This document shows, piece after piece, positions 1 through 5,055 of a stretch of 24,017 nucleotides of DNA; position 1 is the stretch's first letter, and the number at the start of each line of letters is the position of its first letter. The notes under the pieces were generated by a model, which did not search any database, had not been told where the DNA came from, and saw only the letters and a list, made by a program, of their open reading frames with translations. Source of the stretch: a virus; the IMG/VR virus record IMGVR_UViG_3300028176_000020, positions 1 to 24,017 of that record, one strand, 5' to 3'. The translations under genes and the position numbers were made by a program.

Positions 1-2
1 CC

Positions 3-218
3 GACACTTCACTTCAGCGGTTTTTTTATTATCAAAAATTCGGGTTTTTGATACAGTTTTTCCCGCTGCTGATTATATCGAGCAAAATCCAAAACAAAGG
101 TGATTTAGTCAAACAGGAAACGCCAGAGGGTGCAATGTTTAAACCGACAACATCCGACTTGAATAGTTTTAAAGTTTCCTGCGATTCTGAAAACGGTAAA
201 ATCCGTCTACTGGAGTAG
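3..218 (+). CDS. C-terminal fragment of an unknown protein with a hydrophobic segment
   Basis: The frame is open from the window edge to a TAG at 216-218, giving 72 codons without a start, so this is the 3' end of a gene that begins outside the window. A hydrophobic stretch (FGFLIQFFPLLIIS, about residues 14-27 of the fragment) is followed by a hydrophilic tail ending GKIRLLE. The downstream spacer then carries the first operator-type dyad, which fits a gene end here. I do not recognise the family. The opposite strand is also open over 32-223, so the call rests on orientation with all neighbours and sensible codon use. Confidence 0.45.
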   Translation, partial: DTSLQRFFYYQKFGFLIQFFPLLIISSKIQNKGDLVKQETPEGAMFKPTTSDLNSFKVSCDSENGKIRLLE

Positions 219-333
219 TTCAAGGCAGAGTTACTAAATTACAGTTAAATTTGATTTAACTCCATCCTTAGATTATTCAAGTATAAAAGGTTTCTTTTCC
301 CTAAACTAAACTGATCAAATATAATTGCAAAAC

Positions 334-347
334 ATGTTGTACAACAT
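334..347. promoter_or_regulatory. Operator-type dyad, copy 1 (ATGTTGTACAACAT)
   Basis: This is a perfect 14-bp palindrome in the 252-bp spacer before the pentapeptide-repeat gene. The same form, ATGTT-N4-AACAT, recurs at 4981, 8073, 12724 and 18673. The AT-rich bases after it resemble those after the 12724 copy (AAAATAATT, then AATATATG), so a promoter probably overlaps or follows it, although the -7 box here is weak. The likely role is binding of a dimeric phage regulator. The rest of 219-470 shows nothing else that I can name. Confidence 0.65.
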
Positions 348-470
348 ATAAAATAATTAGGTAATATGTAATATATGTATCATATTTACATCAGTTAAGA
401 AACAATTAAAAAACGACAAAGGGGCGATATTCTTTTTTTTAATATTTATTCACAATAATTTGAAACGAAA

Positions 471-863
471 ATGAAAACGGAAATCGAGATTAAATCTATT
501 TGGGGTTCAGTATTGTTTTCACATGAAAAAGAAGACAACACAATTAAAGATACTTTGCAGGGAGCCTATTTGCGGGGAGCCAATTTGCGGGAAGCCGATT
601 TGCAGGGAGCCAATTTGCGGGGAGCCAATTTGCAGGGAGCCAATTTGGATATGTGTGCTTATTCTTTATCATGTGCCAGTCTAAAATTCAAGTCAGATTT
701 GCGAATCAGAACACAAATGGCATTTCATTTTGCTTCACTAATTGCAAATGCCGATCAGGAAAACGTAACAGACGTAGAAAGAAAAATCTATTCTACAATG
801 CTTGAGTATGTCAATCGGTTTCATCGGACAGACGTTGCCAAACTTCCAACATTAGAGCCATAA
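471..863 (+). CDS. Pentapeptide-repeat protein
   Basis: The 130-residue product has a run of A(N/D)LxxA-type pentapeptides at about residues 28-60 (LQGAYLRGANLREADLQGAN and so on), which would fold into a short right-handed beta-helix. An N-terminal beta-like segment (IEIKSIWGSVLFSHE) and a C-terminal helical region flank it. Short pentapeptide-repeat proteins of this layout occur in Bacteroidota phages, and their function is unknown. The ATG follows the A-rich leader GAAACGAAA seen before other genes here. It is the first gene after operator copy 1 and so probably early. The repeat is too short to resemble the gyrase-protecting Qnr proteins. Confidence 0.8.
   Translation: MKTEIEIKSIWGSVLFSHEKEDNTIKDTLQGAYLRGANLREADLQGANLRGANLQGANLDMCAYSLSCASLKFKSDLRIRTQMAFHFASLIANADQENVTDVERKIYSTMLEYVNRFHRTDVAKLPTLEP
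555..644 (+). repeat. Six tandem 15-bp repeats encoding pentapeptides
   Basis: Six head-to-tail copies of TTGCRGGGAGCCAAT with few differences start at 555, 570, 585, 600, 615 and 630. The two at 600 and 630 are identical. The repeat period equals one pentapeptide, so copy-number change would keep the reading frame. The near identity suggests recent expansion or ongoing slippage. Confidence 0.9.
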
Positions 864-927
864 AAAAAGCAGCAGAGATTTTAACAGCATTTTTGATCTT
901 TTTATTAACCTTTTTATTGTTACAGAT

Positions 928-1140
928 ATGACAGCAACAGTATCACAAAACGAGGCCATCAAAGCACATTTACTCAGCGGTAAAAGCCTGACATGTTTGG
1001 AAGCTCTTTATAAATTCTCATGTCTCCGATTAGGTGCAAGAATTTGGGAACTGAAAAAACAAGGGATGAACATTAAGCCTGAGTTCATCGAAATCAACGG
1101 AAAGCACATTGTTAAATATTCATTAAACTTTTTATCATGA
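928..1140 (+). CDS. Small helix-turn-helix protein (HTH_39-like)
   Basis: The 70-residue protein resembles the phage helix-turn-helix family of PF14090 type: AIKAHLLSGKSLTCLEALYK, then CLRLGARIWELKKQGMNI as the turn and recognition helix (about residues 10-49), and a short beta tail. Such proteins are common next to early phage genes and presumably bind DNA. Its stop overlaps the start of the next gene (ATGA, 1137-1140), indicating translational coupling. The partner site is unknown. It could be a candidate reader of the dyads in this window, but nothing in the sequence links them. Confidence 0.75.
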   Translation: MTATVSQNEAIKAHLLSGKSLTCLEALYKFSCLRLGARIWELKKQGMNIKPEFIEINGKHIVKYSLNFLS

Positions 1141-1301
1141 CAGACAGCAGAGGACCAAAGCCAAAACCAGCCGGACAGACGGTTAAAAACGTCACTATCT
1201 ACGTCAAAGAACTCGACATAATCGCACTGGGCGGGATCGTTCGGGTACGGATGATCGTAAAGGACTTCATTGCAAACGAACTTAAAAAACTTCAGCCATG
1301 A
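1137..1301 (+). CDS. Small basic protein, possibly ribbon-helix-helix
   Basis: This 54-residue ORF has a start overlapping the stop of the HTH gene and a stop overlapping the ATG at 1298, so it fills the gap in a tightly coupled operon. It opens with a basic, proline-rich head (TDSRGPKPKPAG), then a predicted strand (TVKNVTIYVKELD) and a helix (RMIVKDFIANELKKLQ). A strand followed by helices resembles phage ribbon-helix-helix proteins, but the match is loose. The overlaps are the best evidence that it is real. Confidence 0.6.
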   Translation: MTDSRGPKPKPAGQTVKNVTIYVKELDIIALGGIVRVRMIVKDFIANELKKLQP

Positions 1302-1528
1302 AAAAAATAATATGGTGGATGTGTTACCTGTTAATTTGCGCTTCTTGGTTCTGTTTAGGACTTAAGATAAATAAAGACAAAAACGATGACCTGATTAGGC
1401 TTACTTTTAAAAATGGGTACTACAAAGGAGCATTAAGCCAATGGAACAAAGAAGGAAATTATAGCATGCTTCGTTGCCAATTCAAAATCGACTCAATTTA
1501 TTTTGAAAATACTTACATTAAAAACTAA
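1298..1528 (+). CDS. Small single-pass membrane protein, unknown function
   Basis: The product has 76 residues, with an N-terminal membrane segment at about residues 4-22 (IIWWMCYLLICASWFCLGL) and a charged tail of about 50 residues. Lys-Lys before the segment and several Lys/Asp after it leave topology uncertain. The segment could instead be an uncleaved signal anchor. It is coupled by ATGA overlap to the preceding small gene. Small membrane proteins in phage early operons often act on the host envelope or in superinfection exclusion, but nothing specific shows that here. Confidence 0.6.
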   Translation: MKKIIWWMCYLLICASWFCLGLKINKDKNDDLIRLTFKNGYYKGALSQWNKEGNYSMLRCQFKIDSIYFENTYIKN

Positions 1529-1532
1529 ACAA

Positions 1533-1769
1533 ATGACAGCACTATTAGCAGCACTATTCTTTTTTATCCTATCGTTATCCTGTTACGTTGTCTATCAGCT
1601 TCAGGTTGAAAAAAACAAGCGTAAACAGCACGAAAGCGAAACCAGGAAGCTACTCAGGAACCAAGACCCTGACGACATTAGAGACCGTAAGATGATCGAA
1701 GAGGTCAGAAAGTACAAATGGAATCATGAATTTGATGAAACAAAGTACAGCGATGAAGTCTACCGGTAA
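1533..1769 (+). CDS. Small membrane-anchored charged protein
   Basis: The ATG at 1533 is chosen over a TTG at 1503, because 1503 lies inside the previous gene and 1533 follows its stop by 4 bases. The 78-residue product has a membrane helix at about residues 3-24 (ALLAALFFFILSLSCYVVYQ), then a long, highly charged, probably helical region (EKNKRKQHESETRKLL, then RDRKMIEEVRKYKW). The arrangement resembles spanin-like or anchor proteins, but no lipobox or partner gene is seen. Its TAA stop lies in the first attC-like site, so it ends exactly where the cassette region begins. Confidence 0.6.
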   Translation: MTALLAALFFFILSLSCYVVYQLQVEKNKRKQHESETRKLLRNQDPDDIRDRKMIEEVRKYKWNHEFDETKYSDEVYR

Positions 1770-1895
1770 CGTATTTGTGCTATAAGCAGGGCGGGATAAG
1801 TACCAACGTGTATACCGAATTTTATTTAACTTATAAACACCTGAAATGATCGAAAACAAAATACTGCCCAACTTGACTGATGGCACGTGTTATAT
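1761..1895 (+). repeat. attC-like site before the dcm cassette
   Basis: The left half starts around GGTAACGTATTTGTGC and contains CTATAAGCAGGGCGGG. The right half runs from about TGCCCAACTTGACTGATGG to the core GTTATAT (1889-1895). The two halves are only loosely complementary. The right core is firm because it matches the end of the dcm unit. The site supplies the stop of the upstream gene and the first 16 codons of the dcm frame. A matching start for a cassette ending here was not found upstream. Confidence 0.5.
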
Positions 1896-2793
1896 GCCGC
1901 TTTCCCTTCGGCACGGCTCATTATTTTCCGGTATTGGTGGCTTTGATCTGGCCGCCAAATGGATGGGATGGGAAAACGTATTTCATTGCGAATGGAACGA
2001 ATTTGGACAGAAAATATTAAAACAACATTTTCCAAAATCAATTAGTTATGGAGATATTACAAAAACAGACTTCACTATTCACAGAGGAAACATTGACATC
2101 CTTACGGGTGGATTTCCCTGCCAGCCATATAGCGTTGCTGGAAAACGGAAGGGAAAGGAGGACGAACGCCATTTATGGCCTGAAATGCTTAGAACAATAC
2201 GGGAGATTTACCCAACATACATTGTGGGGGAAAACGTTCCTGGAATTATTAGTTGGGATGGAGGGTTGGTATTCAACGAAGTGCAAACTGACTTGGAAAA
2301 TGAAGGGTACGAAATACTCCCGTTTTTACTTCCAGCTTGCGGCAAAAATGCACCCCATAAAAGAGAACGAGTTTGGTTTGTGGCCTACGCCAGTGGTAAG
2401 CGATGCAACGAACGGAGCGATGATAGGGAAAAACGACACGTTCAAACAAACTGCGGGATTTCCACGGAAGATAAACCAGAACGGAACGGACGGATCGGTA
2501 GGTTTAGCGAGATTAGTTCAATTGATACCGACACCAACAACCAGGGATTACAAAGGAGCGAGAAGCAAGGAAGCATTAAAAAAAGCAGGTCGAAACCAAA
2601 CGAACAGCCTACCGGATTATTTTGCTCAGACTGGGAAAAGTTCCCAACTCAATCCCCTATTTGTGGAGGAAATGATGGGATTCCCGATAGGGTGGACAGA
2701 ATTGAAGCACTTGGAAACGCAATAGTTCCACAAATCGCACTCCAAATTTTCAAAGCGATTGCGATTCACGAAGCCTCTTTAAGTGGCATATAA
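1846..2793 (+). CDS. dcm: DNA (cytosine-5) methyltransferase, Dcm-type
   Basis: C5-cytosine methyltransferases transfer methyl from S-adenosylmethionine to cytosine in a target site; in phages this usually protects DNA from host restriction. Motifs are visible in order: I (LFSGIGGFD, residues 26-34), IV with the catalytic Cys in GGFPCQPYS (88-96), VI (ENV, 129-131), VIII (RERVWFVA, 173-180) and X (ALGNAIVPQIALQIF, 288-302). Residues 181-280, where target recognition lies, are hydrophilic and low in hydrophobics, and coincide with a second gene in another frame. Homology probably begins near residue 21. Residues 1-16 come from the upstream attC-like site, so Met17 (1894) may be the cassette's own start. 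I keep 1846 for its A-rich upstream context. Confidence 0.9.
   Translation: MIENKILPNLTDGTCYMPLSLRHGSLFSGIGGFDLAAKWMGWENVFHCEWNEFGQKILKQHFPKSISYGDITKTDFTIHRGNIDILTGGFPCQPYSVAGKRKGKEDERHLWPEMLRTIREIYPTYIVGENVPGIISWDGGLVFNEVQTDLENEGYEILPFLLPACGKNAPHKRERVWFVAYASGKRCNERSDDREKRHVQTNCGISTEDKPERNGRIGRFSEISSIDTDTNNQGLQRSEKQGSIKKSRSKPNEQPTGLFCSDWEKFPTQSPICGGNDGIPDRVDRIEALGNAIVPQIALQIFKAIAIHEASLSGI
2048..2725 (+). CDS. Protein overprinted within dcm in the +1 frame
   Basis: A 225-codon ORF lies entirely inside dcm, shifted +1. It reads like a real protein: an internal near-repeat (LWPTPVVSDATNGA at 111-124, PTPTTRDYKGA at 161-171), a Trp/Tyr-rich middle (EGWYSTKCKLTWKMKGTKYS), and a C-terminal block (LNPLFVEEMMGFPIGWTELK, 201-220). 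From memory, phage proteins with LWPTP..SD and NP.FVE.MMGFP.GWT blocks occur repeatedly where phage dcm genes are found, which would make this a conserved overlapping pair. Its function is unknown. In the dcm frame the same stretch has the poorly structured target-recognition region, as expected if constraint is shared. The alternative is a chance shadow of a constrained dcm. Confidence 0.65.
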   Translation: MEILQKQTSLFTEETLTSLRVDFPASHIALLENGRERRTNAIYGLKCLEQYGRFTQHTLWGKTFLELLVGMEGWYSTKCKLTWKMKGTKYSRFYFQLAAKMHPIKENEFGLWPTPVVSDATNGAMIGKNDTFKQTAGFPRKINQNGTDGSVGLARLVQLIPTPTTRDYKGARSKEALKKAGRNQTNSLPDYFAQTGKSSQLNPLFVEEMMGFPIGWTELKHLETQ

Positions 2794-2916
2794 CGTTGAA
2801 AATATGGGCTGATTGCCCAACCAAAAACAATAGAAAATTTAATTTAAAACACAAAGATTATGAAACTTACAAACTTAATTAAAAGAACGGCAATTTGCCT
2901 ATATTTAGTGTTAACG
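2781..2916 (+). repeat. attC-like site between the dcm and lipoprotein cassettes
   Basis: The left half TAACGTTGAAAATATGGGC...GATTGCCC (2791-2817) is imperfectly complementary to the right half GGCAATTTGCCTATATTTAG ending in core GTTAACG (2910-2916). The first 14 bases (2781-2794) are the complement of the dcm unit's start, with one mismatch. The dcm stop codon lies in the left core, and the lipoprotein's start codon and first 17 codons lie in the loop and right arm. Confidence 0.65.
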
Positions 2917-3132
2917 GCTGGGCTTTACTCATGTACAACCCAAACAAACGAAAACACTAAAAACGAACCGGAATATAGATGGCAGATAAAATGCTATTAC
3001 GATAATAATTTTAGTTGGACGACTGTAAAATGTGATAGCTTTCAAATGGTGAGCAAAACTGAAGCTTATGTTTGGGTTGATGGCAGAAAGACAAAAATAA
3101 TTGCAGAGGAACTTAGACCATTGCACTATTAG
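2860..3132 (+). CDS. Small lipoprotein, unknown function
   Basis: The 90-residue protein has a classical lipoprotein signal: Lys/Arg head (KLTNLIKR), hydrophobic core (AICLYLVLTAGL) and a lipobox with the acylated Cys at 25 (LYSC). A Thr/Asn/Glu-rich linker and a small beta-rich domain with two further Cys follow (WQIKCYYDN, WTTVKCDSF). It is probably anchored in the host outer membrane facing the periplasm. I do not recognise the domain. The cassette boundary (2910/2911) falls inside the signal peptide, so residues 1-17 come from the upstream attC-like site and the mature protein from the cassette. A phage-borne lipoprotein could alter the host surface or act in exclusion, but that is a guess. 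Confidence 0.75.
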   Translation: MKLTNLIKRTAICLYLVLTAGLYSCTTQTNENTKNEPEYRWQIKCYYDNNFSWTTVKCDSFQMVSKTEAYVWVDGRKTKIIAEELRPLHY

Positions 3133-3268
3133 CCTTGCCGTTAACGTTGAGTATATGGCAAGTTGGGGATTAAAATGTACTGACCTATCAACTTGCATAA
3201 AAGTAAATTAAAGGTACAAATATAACAAGTTGGAACAGCACGCCAATTTGCTATAAACATTGTTAGGT
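3131..3268 (+). repeat. attC-like site between the lipoprotein cassette and cassette 3
   Basis: The left core CGTTAAC (3139-3145) is followed by GTTGAGTATATGGCAAGTTGG. The right arm CCAATTTGCTATAAACATT runs into core GTTAGGT (3262-3268), a perfect GTTRRRY. The arms pair imperfectly (GCAAGTTGG at 3158-3166 with CCAATTTGC at 3243-3251). A long AT-rich loop between them holds further CAAGTTG/CAACTTG copies. The length of about 130 bp is within the usual attC range. Confidence 0.7.
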
Positions 3269-3285
3269 GCAGTAATTTATTAATT

Positions 3286-3663
3286 ATGAGCTATAATATT
3301 GATACTTGGAAAACAAAAAAATTGGAAAACTTAACAATTCCATTAAAAGCATTTTTTGAACACGAAAGAACTGATTGGCATCCAAAACAACCTGAAATTG
3401 TAAATGCTGAAACTATGGAAATTGAAATGAAGTGTGGTTGCGAACAACTAATTAAAGGCACTTTGAAAAATGGTATTATTCACGTAACAGAATTAGAAAT
3501 GTATGGTGAAGGTTCAGGAACTTTCAAAGGTTGGATATTAGATGAAGCACTTAAACAAAGTAAAGGCGAATTAGAAGCTGTTTTAGTTTGGGAAGGTGGT
3601 GATTCAATTACACGAATAAAAGTAAAAGATGGTGTAATCGAAGAAACGGACGTTGAATTGTAG
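3286..3663 (+). CDS. Cassette-borne soluble protein, unknown function
   Basis: A 125-residue acidic protein with no signal peptide or membrane segment. It opens MSYNIDTWKTKKLENL, has a possible metal or structural pair in KCGCEQLIKGTLKNG (Cys49, Cys51 region), a Gly-rich turn (YGEGSGTFKGWILDEALKQS) and an alternating strand pattern in the last 30 residues (LEAVLVWEGGDSITRIKVKD). I have an impression of similar hypothetical proteins in Bacteroidota but know no function. The ATG lies 24 bases into unit 3, with TAATTTATTAATT before it. It is the only gene in its cassette, as usual for integron cassettes. Confidence 0.75.
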   Translation: MSYNIDTWKTKKLENLTIPLKAFFEHERTDWHPKQPEIVNAETMEIEMKCGCEQLIKGTLKNGIIHVTELEMYGEGSGTFKGWILDEALKQSKGELEAVLVWEGGDSITRIKVKDGVIEETDVEL

Positions 3664-3672
3664 CACGTCCGT

Positions 3673-3748
3673 ATTATTGCACCTAACGGTTTGCAGCTAA
3701 CCGATAGTTTTTGCTTTTCGCAAAAATTTTGGTTAGGTGCTGTTAGCA
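3673..3748 (+). repeat. attC-like site between cassettes 3 and 4, strong hairpin
   Basis: This is the clearest site of the set. ACCTAAC (3681-3687) fits RYYYAAC, and the next unit begins at GTTAGCA (3742-3748). Between them, GCAGCTAACC...AGTTTTTGC (3693-3714) pairs with GCAAAAATTTTGGTTAGGTGC read in complement (3720-3740) around a TTTTC loop, with unpaired bases on one strand as typical of attC. The total length is about 70 bp. Confidence 0.75.
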
Positions 3749-3811
3749 GTAGTGCCTTTATCGAATTAAAATAAAACTTCTGGGCGGAGTTATAAAACCC
3801 ACATAAATAAA

Positions 3812-4552
3812 ATGAATAATTCACAAAAAGAACCAATGGTGAAGCAAAGTAACCAAGTTCACACAACAACAGATTACTTTCTATTTAAACTAATAGAAGG
3901 CAACAGAAACAAGAACCTGTTACACATCAACAGGCTGAAAAAATCAATGTCAGATAACTATTTATTTACGGTTATTATCGTGAACGAAAAGTATGAGATT
4001 ATTGATGGGCAACACCGATTTGATGTGATACAGGAACTGAAATTGCCATTACATTACATTGTTTGCAAAGGTTATGGATTAAATGAAGTTCATATTTTAA
4101 ACCAAAACTCAAAGACTTGGAATGCTGATGATTATTTAACTGGGTATTGCAATCTTGGGTATGATGATTATTTAAAATACGCGTCATTCAAAGAAAGGTA
4201 TAATTTAGGACACAACGAAACAATGTCATTGTTAGCGGGAATACCTAACAAAATTGATATTGATGTTTTTTACAGAGGTGATTTTAAAGTAAAGTCTTTA
4301 AAAAATGCTGAAGATATTATTGAAAAAATAATGATGATTGAGCCTTATTACAACGCTGTTAGAAGAAGGTCTTTCATTTATACGATGATGTCTTTATTTA
4401 AAAACGAAAACTTTGAATTTACCGAGTTCTTGCAAAAGTTAAAGATACAACCTACTGCGTTGCAGGATTGCACAAATGTTACTAATTACAAAGTGTTGAT
4501 TGAAGAAATCTACAATTATCGCAGACGTGAAAAGGTTAATCTTAGATACTAA
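3812..4552 (+). CDS. ParB-like (DGQHR-motif) protein
   Basis: The 246-residue protein has an N-terminal ParB/sulfiredoxin-type domain: a strand (LFTVIIVNEKYEIIDGQHRFDVIQ) with the signature IIDGQHRFD at residues 63-71, then a helical remainder rich in Tyr/Phe/Lys. Related phage and mobile-element proteins bind nucleotide and DNA in partition, regulation or nicking, but I see no partner ParA and cannot choose among these. It is the sole cargo of cassette 4, with unit-specific inverted repeats on both sides (3742-3756 and 4590-4604). Met9 (3836) is a possible later start. MNNSQ is kept because AAATAAA directly precedes it. Confidence 0.75.
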   Translation: MNNSQKEPMVKQSNQVHTTTDYFLFKLIEGNRNKNLLHINRLKKSMSDNYLFTVIIVNEKYEIIDGQHRFDVIQELKLPLHYIVCKGYGLNEVHILNQNSKTWNADDYLTGYCNLGYDDYLKYASFKERYNLGHNETMSLLAGIPNKIDIDVFYRGDFKVKSLKNAEDIIEKIMMIEPYYNAVRRRSFIYTMMSLFKNENFEFTEFLQKLKIQPTALQDCTNVTNYKVLIEEIYNYRRREKVNLRY

Positions 4553-4589
4553 AATTATGGTGGTTTGTCAGTCGGCTTGTGGGTCGGCT

Positions 4590-4620
4590 GGCATTACTGC
4601 TAACTCGTTGCTAAACGCAC
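4590..4620 (+). repeat. Truncated attC-like site at the end of the cassette run
   Basis: GGCATTACTGCTAAC (4590-4604) is the complement, with one mismatch, of the start of unit 4, so it is the left core of that unit's site. Only TCGTTGCTAAACGCAC follows before the phage gene at 4637. There is no room for the second arm unless GTTGCTA (4607-4613) is a right core, so most of the site seems deleted or the boundary is cryptic. G-rich repeats (TCGGCTTGTGGGTCGGCTGG) precede it. Confidence 0.5.
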
Positions 4621-4636
4621 TTTTTGTATTACAATC

Positions 4637-4822
4637 ATGCAACAATTAACTGAAATACTAACAATTAAGATCACTCCAGAAATCATAAACTATTTGGAAG
4701 TAATCAGTGCGAAGTACAAGGTTAAGCGATCGGATTTTGTGCGAAAAGCGATTATTGATAAACTGAAAAGAGACGTTCCAAAAATGAGAACATTAAATAA
4801 AAACAAACCATGCCCATTCTGA
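4637..4822 (+). CDS. Ribbon-helix-helix DNA-binding protein
   Basis: This 61-residue protein has the pattern of ribbon-helix-helix regulators: a strand (LTEILTIKITPEII), a helix (INYLEVISAKYKV) and a second helix (KRSDFVRKAIIDKLKRDV). Such proteins dimerise, pair their strands and bind DNA in the major groove. It is the first phage-type gene after the cassette run, and its end overlaps the next small gene by 13 bases. It could regulate the recombination operon behind it or autoregulate, which the sequence does not settle. Confidence 0.7.
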   Translation: MQQLTEILTIKITPEIINYLEVISAKYKVKRSDFVRKAIIDKLKRDVPKMRTLNKNKPCPF

Positions 4823-4977
4823 AAAAATCAGTTAAGAAACTAAGCGATGCGACCAGAAAAAAGATTGAATCAGTTGAAAAGCTGAATGATTTCTTTGAGG
4901 CGATTGACGCAATAATAAAAGATTATGAGGTTAACGTCAAGGACAAGAGAGATTCAGACGACAATGAATTTATCTAA
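4810..4977 (+). CDS. Small charged helical protein, unknown function
   Basis: A 55-residue ORF starts inside the end of the ribbon-helix-helix gene and stops 3 bases before operator copy 2. It is Lys/Asp/Glu-rich with a probable helix pair (KKSVKKLSDATRKKIESVEK and LNDFFEAIDAIIKDYEV) and an acidic tail (RDSDDNEFI). The overlap with the gene before it and sensible composition support it. No family is recognised. Confidence 0.55.
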   Translation: MPILKKSVKKLSDATRKKIESVEKLNDFFEAIDAIIKDYEVNVKDKRDSDDNEFI

Positions 4978-4980
4978 ATC

Positions 4981-5029
4981 ATGTTATACAACATGATTTG
5001 TAAAACGTATTATATGTATTAGTAAATTG
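4981..5029 (+). promoter_or_regulatory. Operator-type dyad, copy 2, with promoter for the recT operon
   Basis: ATGTTATACAACAT (4981-4994) is the 14-bp dyad with one mismatch. Two bases on is TTTG (4997-5000), and 22 bases later TAAATTG (5023-5029), a fair Bacteroidota -33/-7 pair. The dyad abuts the -33 box, where a repressor could block or an activator could assist polymerase. The leader GCAGGATAAA...ACGAAACGAAAATG before recT is nearly repeated before the helicase gene at 8148. Confidence 0.6.
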
Positions 5030-5055
5030 CAGGATAAATTTAAAACGAAACGAAA

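Larger units (their letters stand above)
1761..4604 (+). mobile_element. Run of four integron-type gene cassettes
   Basis: Four genes in a row, all + strand, lie in units that each start with GTT plus a unit-specific core and end with the reverse complement of that same core. Unit 1 (about 1890-2910) starts GTTATATGCCGCTT and ends AAGTGGCATATAAC. Unit 2 (2911-3262) starts GTTAACGGCTGGGCT and ends AGCCTTGCCGTTAAC. Unit 3 (3263-3742) starts GTTAGGTGCAGTAAT and ends ATTATTGCACCTAAC. Unit 4 (from 3743) starts GTTAGCAGTAGTGCC and ends GGCATTACTGCTAAC. That is the known signature of cassettes cut at G^TTRRRY within attC. Imperfect palindromes separate the units. No integron integrase or attI was found, the left boundary is unclear and the last site looks truncated. 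Confidence 0.7.

Noticed and set aside
32-223. Open frame on the minus strand, 63 codons
   Set aside because: It lies opposite the protein-like + strand fragment ending at 218; all other genes are on + and its product shows no family pattern.
555-644. Possible CRISPR-like array
   Set aside because: The repeats are contiguous without spacers and have the period of the encoded pentapeptides.
3480-3869. Minus-strand frame of 129 codons
   Set aside because: It runs antisense across the cassette 3 gene, its attC-like hairpin and the next start, and shows no recognisable protein pattern. The + strand gene and cassette boundaries explain the region.
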